Counted from the stretch's first letter, positions 34,371-44,212 are shown. The stretch: DNA of 64,000 bases from Immundisolibacter sp049322795 (GCA_049322795.1 JBMOQH010000014.1:186001-250000), one strand, 5' to 3'. Notes: a model not told the origin generated them from the sequence alone. Program-made: numbers and translations.

Positions 34371-35030
34371 TCAGGCGTCGCTGAGCAGGGTGCCGGCGTG
34401 CAGGATCAGCGTGCGGGCGTCCATTTCGTCGATCAGGGCGTGGTCGTGGCTGGCGATCAGCACCGCCACGCCGACCTGATTGAAATCGCGAAACAGGCGC
34501 ATCACCTCGCGCGACAGTTCCGGGTCGAGGTTGCCGGTCGGCTCGTCGGCCAGCAGCAGCGGCGGGCGCGCCACCAGCGCCCGGGCGATGCCGACCCGCT
34601 GCTGCTCGCCGCCGGACAGCGCCAGCGGCAGGCTGCGCTCCTTGCCGAGCAGGCCGACCTTGTCGAGCGCGGCCCGCACACGCCGGCCGACCTCCGGCCC
34701 GTGGTGGCCCGCCACCACCAGCGGCATGGCCACGTTGTCGGCCACCGACATCTCCGGCAGCAGCTTGTGGTCCTGAAAAATCATGCCGATGTTGCGCCGG
34801 TAGTACGGCAGCCGGCGGCGGGACAGCTGACCGAGGTTCTGACCGTTGACCACGGCGTTGCCACGACTCGGCTTCTCGATGCCGGCGATCAGCTTCAGCA
34901 GCGTGCTCTTGCCGGCGCCCGAGTGGCCGGTGACGAAGGCCAGCTCGCCCGCCTCCAGCGTGAAGCTGATGTCCTTGAGCGCGTCGCCGCCGTTCGCATA
35001 GCGCTTGCTGACGTGCTCGAAGCGGATCAC
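34371..35030 (-). CDS. ftsE: Cell division ATP-binding protein FtsE
   Basis: A 219-residue ABC ATPase that partners FtsX at the septum. Seen: Walker A GHSGAGKST (35-43), Q-loop FQDHKLLPEMSV, signature LSGGEQQRVGIARAL, Walker B LLLADEPTG and the switch His in ASHDHAL. The start ATG overlaps the ftsY stop by four bases (35027-35030). Confidence 0.97.
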   Translation of the reverse strand: MIRFEHVSKRYANGGDALKDISFTLEAGELAFVTGHSGAGKSTLLKLIAGIEKPSRGNAVVNGQNLGQLSRRRLPYYRRNIGMIFQDHKLLPEMSVADNVAMPLVVAGHHGPEVGRRVRAALDKVGLLGKERSLPLALSGGEQQRVGIARALVARPPLLLADEPTGNLDPELSREVMRLFRDFNQVGVAVLIASHDHALIDEMDARTLILHAGTLLSDA

Positions 35031-35989
35031 GGCGCCGCGCCCGCGTCATCGCTCTCGTCGCGACTGAGCAGCGCCTCCACGAACTCGCGCGCCACGAACG
35101 GCCGCAGATCGTCGGCCTTCTCGCCGACGCCGATGTAGCGGATCGGCAGGCCGAGCTGGCTGGCGATGGCCAGCACCACGCCGCCCTTGGCGGTGCCGTC
35201 GAGCTTGGTCAGCACCAGGCCCGTGACGCCGATCGCCTCGTTGAACTGGCGCGCCTGAATCAGCGCGTTCTGGCCGTTGCCGGCATCGAGCACCAGCAGC
35301 GTTTCGTGCGGCGCCGCGGCGTCGAAGCGGCCCATGATGCGGCGGATCTTGCGCAGCTCGTCCATCAGGCCGGCCTGCGTGTGCAGCCGCCCGGAGGTAT
35401 CGGCGATCACCACGTCGGCGCCGCGCGTTTTCGCCGCCTGCAGGGCGTCGAAGATGACCGCCGCCGGATCGGCGCCCGGCTGCTGGGCGATCACCGGCAC
35501 GCCGAGGCGCTCGCCCCACACCTTGAGCTGCTCCACCGCCGCGGCGCGAAACGTGTCGCCGGCGGCGAGCACCACCTGCCTGCCCTCGCTCTTCAGGCGC
35601 TGGGTGAGTTTGCCGATGGTGGTGGTCTTGCCGGCACCGTTGACGCCGGCCATGAGGATGACGTGCGGCTTGGCGGCAAACACCGGCGCCGGCACTTCGC
35701 ACGGCGCCAGCAGGGCCACCATGCGCTCCTTGAGCGCCTCCAGCACGGCGGCGCCGTCGGCCAGTTCGTGCCGGGCCAGGCGCGCGTTGAGATCGTCGAC
35801 CAGGGCCGTGGTGGCCTCGACGCCGGCATCGGCGCCCAGCAGCAGGGTCTCGATTTCATCGACCGTGAGCGCGTCGATGGCGCGCCGGCCGAGCAGCAGA
35901 TCGGCGATGCCGCCGCCCAGACGTTCGCGGGTGCGCGCCAGACCCTGACGCAGGCGGGCGAACAGGCCCGGACGGGAACTCTCGGTCAT
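35027..35989 (-). CDS. ftsY: Signal recognition particle receptor FtsY
   Basis: A 320-residue SRP GTPase that docks ribosome-SRP complexes at the inner membrane. Seen: NG-domain motifs GVNGAGKTTTIGKL (G1), DTSGRLHTQ (G3), TKLDGTAKGG (G4) and GVGEKADDLRPF (G5). The acidic A domain of E. coli FtsY is almost absent, as in many proteobacteria. It is first gene of ftsY-ftsE-ftsX, divergent from the M16 peptidase pair by about 100 bases. Confidence 0.97.
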   Translation of the reverse strand: MTESSRPGLFARLRQGLARTRERLGGGIADLLLGRRAIDALTVDEIETLLLGADAGVEATTALVDDLNARLARHELADGAAVLEALKERMVALLAPCEVPAPVFAAKPHVILMAGVNGAGKTTTIGKLTQRLKSEGRQVVLAAGDTFRAAAVEQLKVWGERLGVPVIAQQPGADPAAVIFDALQAAKTRGADVVIADTSGRLHTQAGLMDELRKIRRIMGRFDAAAPHETLLVLDAGNGQNALIQARQFNEAIGVTGLVLTKLDGTAKGGVVLAIASQLGLPIRYIGVGEKADDLRPFVAREFVEALLSRDESDDAGAAP

Positions 35990-36092
35990 GAAGCGGGCTG
36001 CAACCGGGCGGCGAATCGGTGGTCCAAGGCCGCGTTATGCTAACACCGGCGCCACGGCCGACCCGTGCGCCCTTACCCACAGGAGCCTTCCG

Positions 36093-37487
36093 GTGAAACG
36101 CACTCTGAGCGCCCTGCTGTTGCTGGCGGTGGCGCCGCTGCACGCGGCTGCCCCGGCCGCCGCGCCCGACTCGACCACGCAGGAACAGACCCTCGGCAAC
36201 GGCATGAAGGTGATCGTGCGCGAGGACCACCGGGCGCCGGTGGCGGTCACGCAGGTCTGGTACAAGGTCGGCAGCAGCTACGAACCGGGCGGCCACACCG
36301 GCGTCTCGCACGTGCTCGAACACATGATGTTCAAGGGCACGGCGCGCCTGGGGCCGAACGAGTTCTCGCGCATCATCGCCGACAACGGCGGCGAGGAAAA
36401 CGCCTTCACCGGCAGCGATTACACGGCTTATTTCCAGACCATGGCCGCCGACCGCATCGAGGTGAGCTTTCGCCTGGAAGCGGACCGCATGCGCAACCTG
36501 CGTCTCGATCCGGCCGAGTTCGCGAAAGAAATCGAGGTGGTCAAGGAGGAGCGCCGCCTGCGCACCGACGACCAGCCGCAGGCGGCGCTGTACGAGCAGT
36601 TCAACGCCACGGCCTATCTGGCCCATCCCTACCGCAACCCGATCATCGGCTGGGAGGATGACCTCGCGACGATGACCGTCGACGACCTCAAGGACTGGTA
36701 CCGGCGCTGGTACCAGCCGAGCAACGCCACGCTGGTGGTGGTCGGCGACGTCGACCCGTCGCGGGTGTTCTCGCTCGCGCGGCGCTACTTCGGCGGCCTG
36801 CCGGGCGGCCGGGTGACGCCGCCCAAGCGACAGATGGAGCCGCCGCAACGCGGCGAGCGCCGCCTGGAACTGAAGGCGCCGGCCGAGGTGCCGGTCGTGC
36901 TCATGGGCTACCAGGCGCCGGCCGCCAGCGCCGATGCCGCCGACTGGGAGCCCTACGCAATGGAAGTGCTGGCCGGCGTGCTCGACGGCGGCGAGAGCGC
37001 CCGCCTGGCGAGCCAGTTGCGCCGCGGGCGCGAGATCGCCGCCGGCGTCGGCGCCGGCTACCGCGCCTTCCAGCGCGCGCCCGGCATGTTCCTGCTGCAG
37101 GGCACGCCGGCGCCGGGCCACACCGTCGAGGAACTCGAACAGGCGCTGCGCGGGCAGATCAGCGCCCTGGCGCAGACGCCCGTGGCGGCCGACGAGCTCG
37201 ACCGCGTCAAGGCGCAGGTGGTCGCGGCCGAGGTTTACCAGCGCGATTCGGTGTTCTACCAGGCCATGCGCATCGGTCTGCTGGAGACCATCGGTATCGG
37301 CTGGCCGGTGGGCGAGGATTACGTGCGGCGCATCCGCGCGGTCACGCCCGAGCAGGTGCAGCAGGTGGCGCTGCGGTATCTGGGCGAGGACAAGGTGACC
37401 GTCGGCGTGCTGCGCCCGCAGCCGGGCGGGCTGCCCAAACGCCGTCCGGCTGGAGTCCCCGGCGGCCGTCACGACATCGGGAGCTGA
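36093..37487 (+). CDS. M16-family zinc peptidase, catalytic member
   Basis: A 464-residue exported peptidase. Seen: signal peptide TLSALLLLAVAPLHAAAP, inverted zinc motif H73-V-L-E76-H77 in SHVLEHMMFKGT, and the third ligand region EIEVVKEERRLR. The start is GTG at 36093, with AGGAG eight bases upstream; the open frame begins further upstream but lacks this signal. Such M16B (processing-peptidase-like) enzymes degrade or process peptides in the periplasm, usually as a heterodimer with an inactive partner, here the next gene one base downstream. Confidence 0.92.
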   Translation: MKRTLSALLLLAVAPLHAAAPAAAPDSTTQEQTLGNGMKVIVREDHRAPVAVTQVWYKVGSSYEPGGHTGVSHVLEHMMFKGTARLGPNEFSRIIADNGGEENAFTGSDYTAYFQTMAADRIEVSFRLEADRMRNLRLDPAEFAKEIEVVKEERRLRTDDQPQAALYEQFNATAYLAHPYRNPIIGWEDDLATMTVDDLKDWYRRWYQPSNATLVVVGDVDPSRVFSLARRYFGGLPGGRVTPPKRQMEPPQRGERRLELKAPAEVPVVLMGYQAPAASADAADWEPYAMEVLAGVLDGGESARLASQLRRGREIAAGVGAGYRAFQRAPGMFLLQGTPAPGHTVEELEQALRGQISALAQTPVAADELDRVKAQVVAAEVYQRDSVFYQAMRIGLLETIGIGWPVGEDYVRRIRAVTPEQVQQVALRYLGEDKVTVGVLRPQPGGLPKRRPAGVPGGRHDIGS

Positions 37488-37488
37488 C

Positions 37489-38847
37489 ATGCACGGCCAG
37501 GTTTTCAGCAGTTTCTTGCGCCGGCTGCGGCCGGCTGCGGCCGGCCTGATCGGAGTGTTCGGCACCCTGCTTGGGAGCGCCGCCGGCGCCATACCGGCCA
37601 TCGACACCTGGACCACCAGCAACGGCGCCCGCGTGCTGCTGGTGTCGACGCCCGATCTGCCGATCGTCGACATTCGCGTGGCGTTCGACGCCGGTGCCGC
37701 CCGCGACGACGCCACGCCGGGTCTCGCCCGCTTCACCAGTGGGCTGCTGTTCGATGGCGCCGGCGGGCTGGACGCGCAGGCCATCGCCAGCGGCTTCGAG
37801 CGCCTGGGCGCCCAGTACAGCGCCGCCGCCGAGCGCGACATGGCGGTGGTGTCGCTGCGCTCGCTGGTCGACGCGCCGCAGCTCGACCCGGCCGTGAGCC
37901 TGCTGGCGCGCATCCTGGCCCAACCGGATTTCCCCGAAGACGCCGTCGCCCGCGCGCGCCGCACGCTCGAGGTCGCGCTGGCGCAGGAGCGTGAGCAGCC
38001 CGGACAAATCGCCAGTCGCGCCTTCTACCAGGCCGCCTACCGCAGCCACCCCTATGCCAGCTGGCCAGATGGCGAGCCGGAGACGCTGCCGCTGCTCACG
38101 CGCGAGGCGGCGCAGGCGTTTCACCGCCGCTACTACGTGGCTCGCAACGCGGTGGTGGCCATTGTCGGCGCGGTCGATCGACCCGCCGCGCAGGCGCTCG
38201 CCGATCGGCTTTTGGCCGGCCTGCCGGCCGGCGACTCGGCACCGGCACTCGGCGGCGTGCTGCCGCTGGCGCAGGCGGCGAGCGAGCGCATCCACCACCC
38301 GTCGGCGCAGACCCACATCCTGCTCGGCGCCGCGGTGCTCACGCGTGACGACCCGGACTATTTCCCGCTGGTGGTCGGCAATCACGTGCTCGGCGCCTCG
38401 GGGCTGGTGTCGCGGGTCAGCAACGTCATCCGCGAGCAGCGCGGCCTCGCCTACAGCGCCTACAGCTACTTCATGCCCATGCGTCAGGCGGGGCCGTTCC
38501 TGATGGGCCTGCAGACGCGCGGCGACCAGGCCGGCGAGGCAACCGCCCTGCTGCGTCAGACGCTCGACGAATTCATCGCCAGCGGCCCGACCCCGGCCGA
38601 GCTCGCAGCCGCGCAGCGCAACCTGACCGGCGGCTTTCCGCTGCGTCTGGACAGCAACCGGGAGATCGTCGATTACCTCAGCATGCTGGGCTTCTACGGC
38701 CTGCCGCTGGATTGGCTGGATCGCTACGTCGAACGCGTGAACGCGGTCACCGTGGAGCAGATCAAGGACGCCTTCGCGCGCCGCCTGGACGCCGAGCGCC
38801 TGGTGCTGATCAGCGTCGGGGGCGGCTCGCCGACTGCATCCCAGTGA
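37489..38847 (+). CDS. M16-family peptidase homologue, non-catalytic partner
   Basis: A 452-residue M16-fold protein with a signal peptide (about 1-30). Where the first gene has HxxEH this one reads LARFTSGLLFDGA, so the zinc-binding residues are lost. The C-terminal half keeps the family's REQRGLAYSAYSYFMP and the tail of substrate-binding domains. It most likely pairs with the catalytic subunit encoded just upstream to form the closed chamber, as in the mitochondrial processing peptidase and related bacterial pairs. Its last four bases overlap rsmD. Confidence 0.9.
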   Translation: MHGQVFSSFLRRLRPAAAGLIGVFGTLLGSAAGAIPAIDTWTTSNGARVLLVSTPDLPIVDIRVAFDAGAARDDATPGLARFTSGLLFDGAGGLDAQAIASGFERLGAQYSAAAERDMAVVSLRSLVDAPQLDPAVSLLARILAQPDFPEDAVARARRTLEVALAQEREQPGQIASRAFYQAAYRSHPYASWPDGEPETLPLLTREAAQAFHRRYYVARNAVVAIVGAVDRPAAQALADRLLAGLPAGDSAPALGGVLPLAQAASERIHHPSAQTHILLGAAVLTRDDPDYFPLVVGNHVLGASGLVSRVSNVIREQRGLAYSAYSYFMPMRQAGPFLMGLQTRGDQAGEATALLRQTLDEFIASGPTPAELAAAQRNLTGGFPLRLDSNREIVDYLSMLGFYGLPLDWLDRYVERVNAVTVEQIKDAFARRLDAERLVLISVGGGSPTASQ

Positions 38848-39416
38848 CCGCGGGTCGCAACGAGGTACGCATCATCGCCGGGCGCTGGCGCGGCCGGCGG
38901 CTGCGCTTTCCGGCCGAGGCCGGTATCCGGCCGACGCCGGATCGCGTCCGCGAGACGCTGTTCAACTGGCTGCAGGCCGACATCGGCGGCGCGCGCTGCC
39001 TGGATCTGTTCGCCGGCAGCGGCGCGCTCGGCCTCGAGGCGCTGTCGCGCGGCGCCGACAGCGTGGTGCTGGTGGATCGCGACGCGCGCGTGGTGGCGTA
39101 TCTGCGCGACACCCTGAAAGCGCTCGACGCCGCCGGCGGCGAGGTGCGCCAGGGCGAGGCAGACGCCTTTCTGCGCAGCGCGGGACGGCGTTTCGATCTG
39201 GTGTTCCTGGACCCGCCGTTCGCCCACCACGCGCTGGCGACGCTGCTGGCGACGCTTGCCGGCAGCGGTCAGCTCGCCCCCGGGGCGCTGGTCTACATCG
39301 AGCACGCGGTGCGGGATGGCGCGCCGCCGTTGCCGCCGGGCTTCGCGGTCTGGCGCAGCAAGCGCGCCGGGGAGGTCGGCTATCATCTGCTGGCGTGGGA
39401 GGGCAGCCAGCCCTGA
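38844..39416 (+). CDS. rsmD: 16S rRNA (guanine966-N2)-methyltransferase
   Basis: A 190-residue SAM-dependent methyltransferase that modifies G966 of 16S rRNA in the 30S subunit. Seen: an N-terminal RIIAGRWRGRRLRFP, TPDRVRETLFNWL, the SAM site LDLFAGSGALGLEAL and the catalytic DPPF motif in FLDPPFAHH. The GTG start at 38844 overlaps the upstream stop in GTGA. The order M16-M16-rsmD-coaD is widely conserved next to ftsY in gammaproteobacteria. Confidence 0.95.
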   Translation: MTAGRNEVRIIAGRWRGRRLRFPAEAGIRPTPDRVRETLFNWLQADIGGARCLDLFAGSGALGLEALSRGADSVVLVDRDARVVAYLRDTLKALDAAGGEVRQGEADAFLRSAGRRFDLVFLDPPFAHHALATLLATLAGSGQLAPGALVYIEHAVRDGAPPLPPGFAVWRSKRAGEVGYHLLAWEGSQP

Positions 39417-39471
39417 CGCCCCGCGCAGCGGCCCATGCGGCCAGGACATCGGCCACTCAGCTGGGGAGCGC

Positions 39472-39954
39472 ATGGCAACCGTCGTCTATCCGGGCTCGTT
39501 CGATCCCATCACCAACGGCCATGCCGACCTCATCGAGCGCGCCGCGCGGCTGTTCGGGCAGGTCATCGTCGGCATCGCCCGCAACATCAGCAAACAGCCG
39601 CTGTTCGGCCTCGACGAGCGCATCGAGCTGGTGCGCGCCGTGGTCGGCCACTTGCCGAACGTGCGCGTGATGCCCATCGACGGCCTGCTGGTCGACTTTG
39701 TCGTCAGCCAGAACGCGCAGGTCATCCTGCGCGGCCTGCGCGCGGTGTCGGATTTCGAGTACGAGTTCCAGCTCGCCACCATGAACCGGCACCTGCGCCC
39801 GCAGGTCGAGACCATCTTCCTGACGCCGGCCGAACAGCACGCGTTCATTTCATCCAGCCTGGTCAAGGAAGTGGCGCGCTTCGGTGGCGATGTGTCGGTG
39901 TTCCTGCACCCGACGACCGCGGCCGCGCTGCGCGCGCGCATTGCCGGCGCCTGA
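39472..39954 (+). CDS. coaD: Phosphopantetheine adenylyltransferase
   Basis: A 160-residue nucleotidyltransferase for the fourth step of CoA synthesis, joining AMP from ATP to 4'-phosphopantetheine. Seen: the (T/H)xGH-type motif YPGSFDPITNGH (H18) and ISSSLVKEVARFGGDVS near the end. Length is exactly usual. The ATG at 39472 is preceded by GGGGAG. A large channel gene starts 7 bases after the stop. Confidence 0.97.
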   Translation: MATVVYPGSFDPITNGHADLIERAARLFGQVIVGIARNISKQPLFGLDERIELVRAVVGHLPNVRVMPIDGLLVDFVVSQNAQVILRGLRAVSDFEYEFQLATMNRHLRPQVETIFLTPAEQHAFISSSLVKEVARFGGDVSVFLHPTTAAALRARIAGA

Positions 39955-39961
39955 GGCCGGC

Positions 39962-42900
39962 ATGGCGGGTCTGGCGCGGCTGATCGGGCTGGTGTTGGTG
40001 CTCGCCGGCGCCGTGCCGGCATGGGCGGCCGAAGCGGTCCGGCCGGACGCCGCGGCCATCGAGCAGCGCCTCGCCGCGGCGAAGGCCGACACGTCCCTGG
40101 CCGAGGCCGATCGCGACGCGCTCGTCACCGAACTGCAATCCGCCCAGCGCCAGGTCCAGGAGGCGGCGGCCCAGCGGGCCGAGCAGGAGGCGCTGACCCG
40201 CGCCGTGCGCGCCGCGCCCGGGCGCATTGCCGCGCTGCGCGGCGAGCGCGTCCCGCTGCCCGCGATGCCGCCAGCGGGTGCCGACCTGACAACCCTGGAC
40301 GCCGCGCTGGCGGATGGACAGGGCGCCCTCGAGGCGGCGCTCGCCGAGCGCAGCGCGGCAGACAAGGGCGTGCAGGACATGGGCCGCGCACCGCTCACGC
40401 TGCAGGAGGAGCTGGCGCGGGCGCGCGCCGACCTGCAACGACTGTCGACAGGCGATGACGTCGCGCCTCCGGCGGCCGGACCGCTGGGCGAGGCGCAGGT
40501 TCTGACCCGCGCGGCCCGGCTCGACGCCCTGCAGGCACGGATCGCGCTGCGCGAGGCGCAGCTGCGCACGGTGGCCATCCGGCGCGAGTTGGCCGAGGCG
40601 GAGCGCGACGCGGCCGAGCGCCGGGTAGCCGCGCTGCAGGACTACGTCGACGCCCTGTCGGCGCGCGTCAGCGCGGCGCGTCAGGCGCTGGCCCGGCAGG
40701 AACTCGCGGACGCCGAAGCCCTGGTGCAGCGCACCGCCGACGCGCATCCGCTGATTCGCGACACGGCCATGCGGCAGGCCGAGCTGACGCGCGAGCTGGC
40801 CGGTGTGCTGCAGGCCGACGATCGCACCGGTGCCGCCATCGAACGCGCGCAGGCCCAGTACACCGACCTCGAGGCGCTGCTGCGCGCCACCCAGGCGCAG
40901 CTCGAGCTGGCGGAACTGAGCGGCACCTTGGCGCAGGCGCTGCACGACCGGCGCCTGCGCCTGCCGCGCCCGGCCGATTACCGGCGCGAGGCCGAGCGGC
41001 GCAACCGCGACATTGGCGAGGCGCGCCTGCGCCAGCTGCGCCTGGCCGAGCAGCGGCGCGAACTCGACCTGCCATATCAGCGGGCAGGGGAACTTGCCCA
41101 GCGGGCCGACCCGCCGGTCGACGCCGCGCAGCAGGCGGCGCTGCGACAGGAACTCGGCACGCTGCTGCGCGCCGAGAGCCGGCTGGTGCAGCGCCTCGAC
41201 GACGCCTACGCACGGCGCATTGCGCTGGTGAGCGACCTGGGTCGGCGCCAGCAGCAGGTGCAGCAGGTGGCGCAAAGCTACGCCGAGTTGCTCGACCGCC
41301 GCCTGCTGTGGACGCCGGACGTCGACGCGTTTGGCCGTGGCTGGCTGCGTACCTGGCCGCCGGCGCTGGACATCGTGTTGAGCCGGGCGCACTGGGCGGA
41401 GCTGCCGGCGGCCCTGGTGACGACGCTCGTCAGACAGCCCGCGCAGGCGCTGATCCTGGTGTTGCCATTCGCCCTGCTCGCCCTGCGCCGCCCGGCGCTG
41501 CGCCGCGAGCGCGCCGTCGCCGCGCGACTTGCCGACATTCACCGCGACAGCGCCTGGCTCACCGCGCGGGCGCTCGCCTATGCCGCCCTGCGCGCGGCGC
41601 CGTGGTCGCTGCTGCTGCTCCTGACCGGGCGCCTGCTGACGGCGGGCGCCGCCGAGGGTTCGTTCGCCGAGGCGGCCGGTGCGGCCCTGGCCCGCATGGC
41701 GCGCTGGGTGTTCGTACTCGCCTTCCTGCAGGACCTGGCCCGCCGCGGCGGCGTGCTCGACCTGCACTACCAGTGGCGGGCGGCGGCGCGGCAGCTGCTG
41801 CGCCGGCAGGCGGTACGCCTGCGGCTGGTCGCGGTACCGGCCGGCCTGCTGGCGGCGCTGGCGGAACGGCTGGGGGAACCGTCACTGCGCGCCAGCGTCG
41901 GGCGGCTGGCGTTCGTGGTGTTCTCGCTGGCGCTGGCGACTTTCGTATGGCGCGTGCTGCATCCGCAGCGCGGCGCGCCGGCGGCCTGGCTGGCGGCGCG
42001 GCCGCTCAGCCGCCTCACGCGCTGGCGACGCCTGTGGCACCCGCTGACGGCGGCCACGCCGCTGGTGCCGGCCGTGCTGGCGCTGGCGGGCTATTACTAC
42101 GCTGCCCTGCAGTTGCAGGCACGCATGGTGGCGACCGCCGGCTGGCTGCTCGCCGTGCTGCTGGTGTATTACCTCGTGCTGCGCGCGCTGGCGGTGGCGC
42201 AGCGCCGCCTGCGCCTGAAGCAGGCGCTCGCTCCGGAGCCATCCGAGCTGGCCGACGGTGCCGGCGAGCGGCTCGACATCGAAGCGGTCGACGAGCAGGC
42301 GCGCAGTCTGCTCGGTCTTGCGCTGTCGGTGGCGGTGGCCGGCGTGCTGCTGGCGGTGTGGGCGGATCTGCTGCCGGCGCTGCAATCGCTCGACCAGGTG
42401 GTGCTGTGGCGGTACCGGCTGGGCAACGAGGCCGACGCCGCAAGCGGCGCGGTCACGCTGGCGAGCCTGCTGCTGGCCGCCGGCGTGGCGGCGCTGACCG
42501 TGCTCGCCTCGCGCAACCTGCCGGGCGTGCTCGAGATCGCCATCCTGCAGCGCCTGGGCATGGACGCCGGCGCCCGCTACGCCGCCATCACCATCACCCG
42601 CTACGTGATCGTCACCGTGGGCGTGCTGGTGGCGGTCAACCTGCTCGGGCTCGAGTGGTCGAAGGCGCAGTGGCTGGTGGCGGCGCTCGGCGTCGGCATC
42701 GGCTTTGGTCTGCAGGAGATCATCGCCAACTTCATCTCCGGCCTCATCATCCTGGCCGAGCGGCCGTTCCGGGTCGGCGACATCGTCACCGTGGGCGGGG
42801 TCAGCGGTAACGTGGCGCGCATCCGCATCCGCGCCACCACCATCACCGACTTCGACCGCAAGGAACTGATCGTCCCCAACAAGACCTTCATCACCGAGCA

Positions 42901-43276
42901 GTTCGTCAACTGGACCCTGTCGGACCAGATCCTGCGCGTGGTGATCAAGGTGGGTCTGGCCTACGGCGTCGACACCCAGGCGGCGCAGGCGCTGCTGCTG
43001 GACGTGGTGCGCGCCAACCCGCGCCTGCTGCACGAGCCGGCCCCGCAGGTGCTGTTCACCAACTTCGGCGACAGCGCGCTCGAGTTCGAGGTGCGGGTGC
43101 ACGTGCGCACGCTGCAGGATTCTGTGCCGGCCCGCCACGAGCTGCTGATGGCCATCAACGAGGCGCTGCGCGAGGCCGGCATCGAGATTCCGTTCCCGCA
43201 GCGGGACGTGCACCTGCGCAGCGTGGGCCCGCAGGCGGAGCAGGTGCTCGCGCGACGCGAGGCCGCGTCCGGCTGA
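39962..43276 (+). CDS. mscK: Large mechanosensitive channel of the MscK type
   Basis: A 1104-residue protein: signal peptide (IGLVLVLAGAVPAWA), a long Ala/Arg-rich periplasmic region with strong coiled-coil character (about 25-450), about ten membrane helices (500-960), and the C-terminal MscS domain (VVAALGVGIGFGLQEIIANF pore helix; LILAERPFRVGDIVTVGG; VPNKTFITEQFVNWT). It opens on membrane tension to release solutes in hypo-osmotic shock. The architecture matches MscK/KefA; assignment against MscM-like relatives is less sure. It ends shortly before a bidirectional terminator. Confidence 0.9.
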   Translation: MAGLARLIGLVLVLAGAVPAWAAEAVRPDAAAIEQRLAAAKADTSLAEADRDALVTELQSAQRQVQEAAAQRAEQEALTRAVRAAPGRIAALRGERVPLPAMPPAGADLTTLDAALADGQGALEAALAERSAADKGVQDMGRAPLTLQEELARARADLQRLSTGDDVAPPAAGPLGEAQVLTRAARLDALQARIALREAQLRTVAIRRELAEAERDAAERRVAALQDYVDALSARVSAARQALARQELADAEALVQRTADAHPLIRDTAMRQAELTRELAGVLQADDRTGAAIERAQAQYTDLEALLRATQAQLELAELSGTLAQALHDRRLRLPRPADYRREAERRNRDIGEARLRQLRLAEQRRELDLPYQRAGELAQRADPPVDAAQQAALRQELGTLLRAESRLVQRLDDAYARRIALVSDLGRRQQQVQQVAQSYAELLDRRLLWTPDVDAFGRGWLRTWPPALDIVLSRAHWAELPAALVTTLVRQPAQALILVLPFALLALRRPALRRERAVAARLADIHRDSAWLTARALAYAALRAAPWSLLLLLTGRLLTAGAAEGSFAEAAGAALARMARWVFVLAFLQDLARRGGVLDLHYQWRAAARQLLRRQAVRLRLVAVPAGLLAALAERLGEPSLRASVGRLAFVVFSLALATFVWRVLHPQRGAPAAWLAARPLSRLTRWRRLWHPLTAATPLVPAVLALAGYYYAALQLQARMVATAGWLLAVLLVYYLVLRALAVAQRRLRLKQALAPEPSELADGAGERLDIEAVDEQARSLLGLALSVAVAGVLLAVWADLLPALQSLDQVVLWRYRLGNEADAASGAVTLASLLLAAGVAALTVLASRNLPGVLEIAILQRLGMDAGARYAAITITRYVIVTVGVLVAVNLLGLEWSKAQWLVAALGVGIGFGLQEIIANFISGLIILAERPFRVGDIVTVGGVSGNVARIRIRATTITDFDRKELIVPNKTFITEQFVNWTLSDQILRVVIKVGLAYGVDTQAAQALLLDVVRANPRLLHEPAPQVLFTNFGDSALEFEVRVHVRTLQDSVPARHELLMAINEALREAGIEIPFPQRDVHLRSVGPQAEQVLARREAASG

Positions 43277-43294
43277 GGCGTTGCCGGAACAGAA

Positions 43295-43330
43295 AAAAGC
43301 CGCCGGCCGGTTGCCCGACAGGCGGCTTTT
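43295..43330. terminator. Bidirectional terminator between mscK and dmpD
   Basis: AAAAGCCGCC (43295-43304) pairs perfectly with GGCGGCTTTT (43321-43330) over a 16-base loop. Each strand shows a T-run at the end of the stem, so transcripts from both convergent genes would be stopped. Confidence 0.85.
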
Positions 43331-43348
43331 GTCACTCAGCGCGCCGGA

Positions 43349-44170
43349 TCAGTCCTCGCCGAAGAAATCCAGCAGCAGCTTGTTGAAGCGGCCCGCGTGC
43401 TCGATCTGCGTCCAGTGGCCGCACTTGCCGAACAGGTGCAGCTGGCTGTTCGGGATCAGCTCGAACAGCCGCACCGAGTTGCTGAAGGGCAGGATGCGGT
43501 CCTCGCGGCCATGGATGATCATGGCCGGCGACTGGATCTTGGCGATGTCTTCTTCCCGGCTGGCCAGGGCGTCGATCCACTGCTGGCGCGGCGCCGGGAA
43601 CATGCTGGCGTAGGCTTCCTGCACGCCCTCGCGCAGGCTGGCCTCGTAGCGCAGGCGCGCCAGCTCGTCGCTGACCAGGTTCCGGTCGTAGGCGAACAGG
43701 TCGAGCATCTTGCGCATGTTCTCGAACGATGGCGTGTAGCCCCAGGCGTAGTCGAGACCGTCGGTAAGCGGGAACTTCACGCCCGCCGCGCCCATCAGCA
43801 CGATGCGGTTCACGCGGCCGGGGTTGCGGATGGTGGTGGCCAGCGTCAGCGCGCCGCCGTAGGAGTTGCCCACCAGGTTGACCCGCTCCAGCCCGAGCGC
43901 GTCGAGGAAGTCGATCAGGTGCTTCACCCAGCTGTCGAGGGTGTACTGCACGCCGGCCGGGCGCTCGGTGTAGCCGAAGCCCAGCATGTCCGGCGCCAGC
44001 ACGCGCACCTTCTGCGACAGCACCGGGAACGCGAGGCGCCAGTTGGAGAACGCGCTCACGCCGGGGCCGGAGCCGTGGATCAGCACCGTCGGGTAGCCCT
44101 CGCCCACGTCGTGGTAGTTGGTGTTGATGCCGCCGGCGTTGATCCACTGGCCGATTTCGGGATTGCTCAT
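43349..44170 (-). CDS. dmpD: Meta-cleavage product hydrolase (2-hydroxymuconate-semialdehyde hydrolase type)
   Basis: A 273-residue alpha/beta hydrolase. Seen: oxyanion loop IHGSGPGVSAFSNW typical of meta-cleavage product hydrolases, nucleophile elbow GNSYGG (S103), acid in HGREDRILP (D224) and the base in GKCGHWTQ (H252). It splits the ring-fission product of extradiol dioxygenases to 2-hydroxypenta-2,4-dienoate and a small acid. Last gene of the minus-strand operon with dmpF-G-H-I. Related enzymes of biphenyl or sterol pathways (BphD/HsaD) are possible, so the ring-cleavage substrate is uncertain. Confidence 0.88.
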   Translation of the reverse strand: MSNPEIGQWINAGGINTNYHDVGEGYPTVLIHGSGPGVSAFSNWRLAFPVLSQKVRVLAPDMLGFGYTERPAGVQYTLDSWVKHLIDFLDALGLERVNLVGNSYGGALTLATTIRNPGRVNRIVLMGAAGVKFPLTDGLDYAWGYTPSFENMRKMLDLFAYDRNLVSDELARLRYEASLREGVQEAYASMFPAPRQQWIDALASREEDIAKIQSPAMIIHGREDRILPFSNSVRLFELIPNSQLHLFGKCGHWTQIEHAGRFNKLLLDFFGED

Positions 44171-44212
44171 GCTTGTCTCTGGGGGTTTCGGGGAGGTGTG
44201 GCAGCCGGGCGC

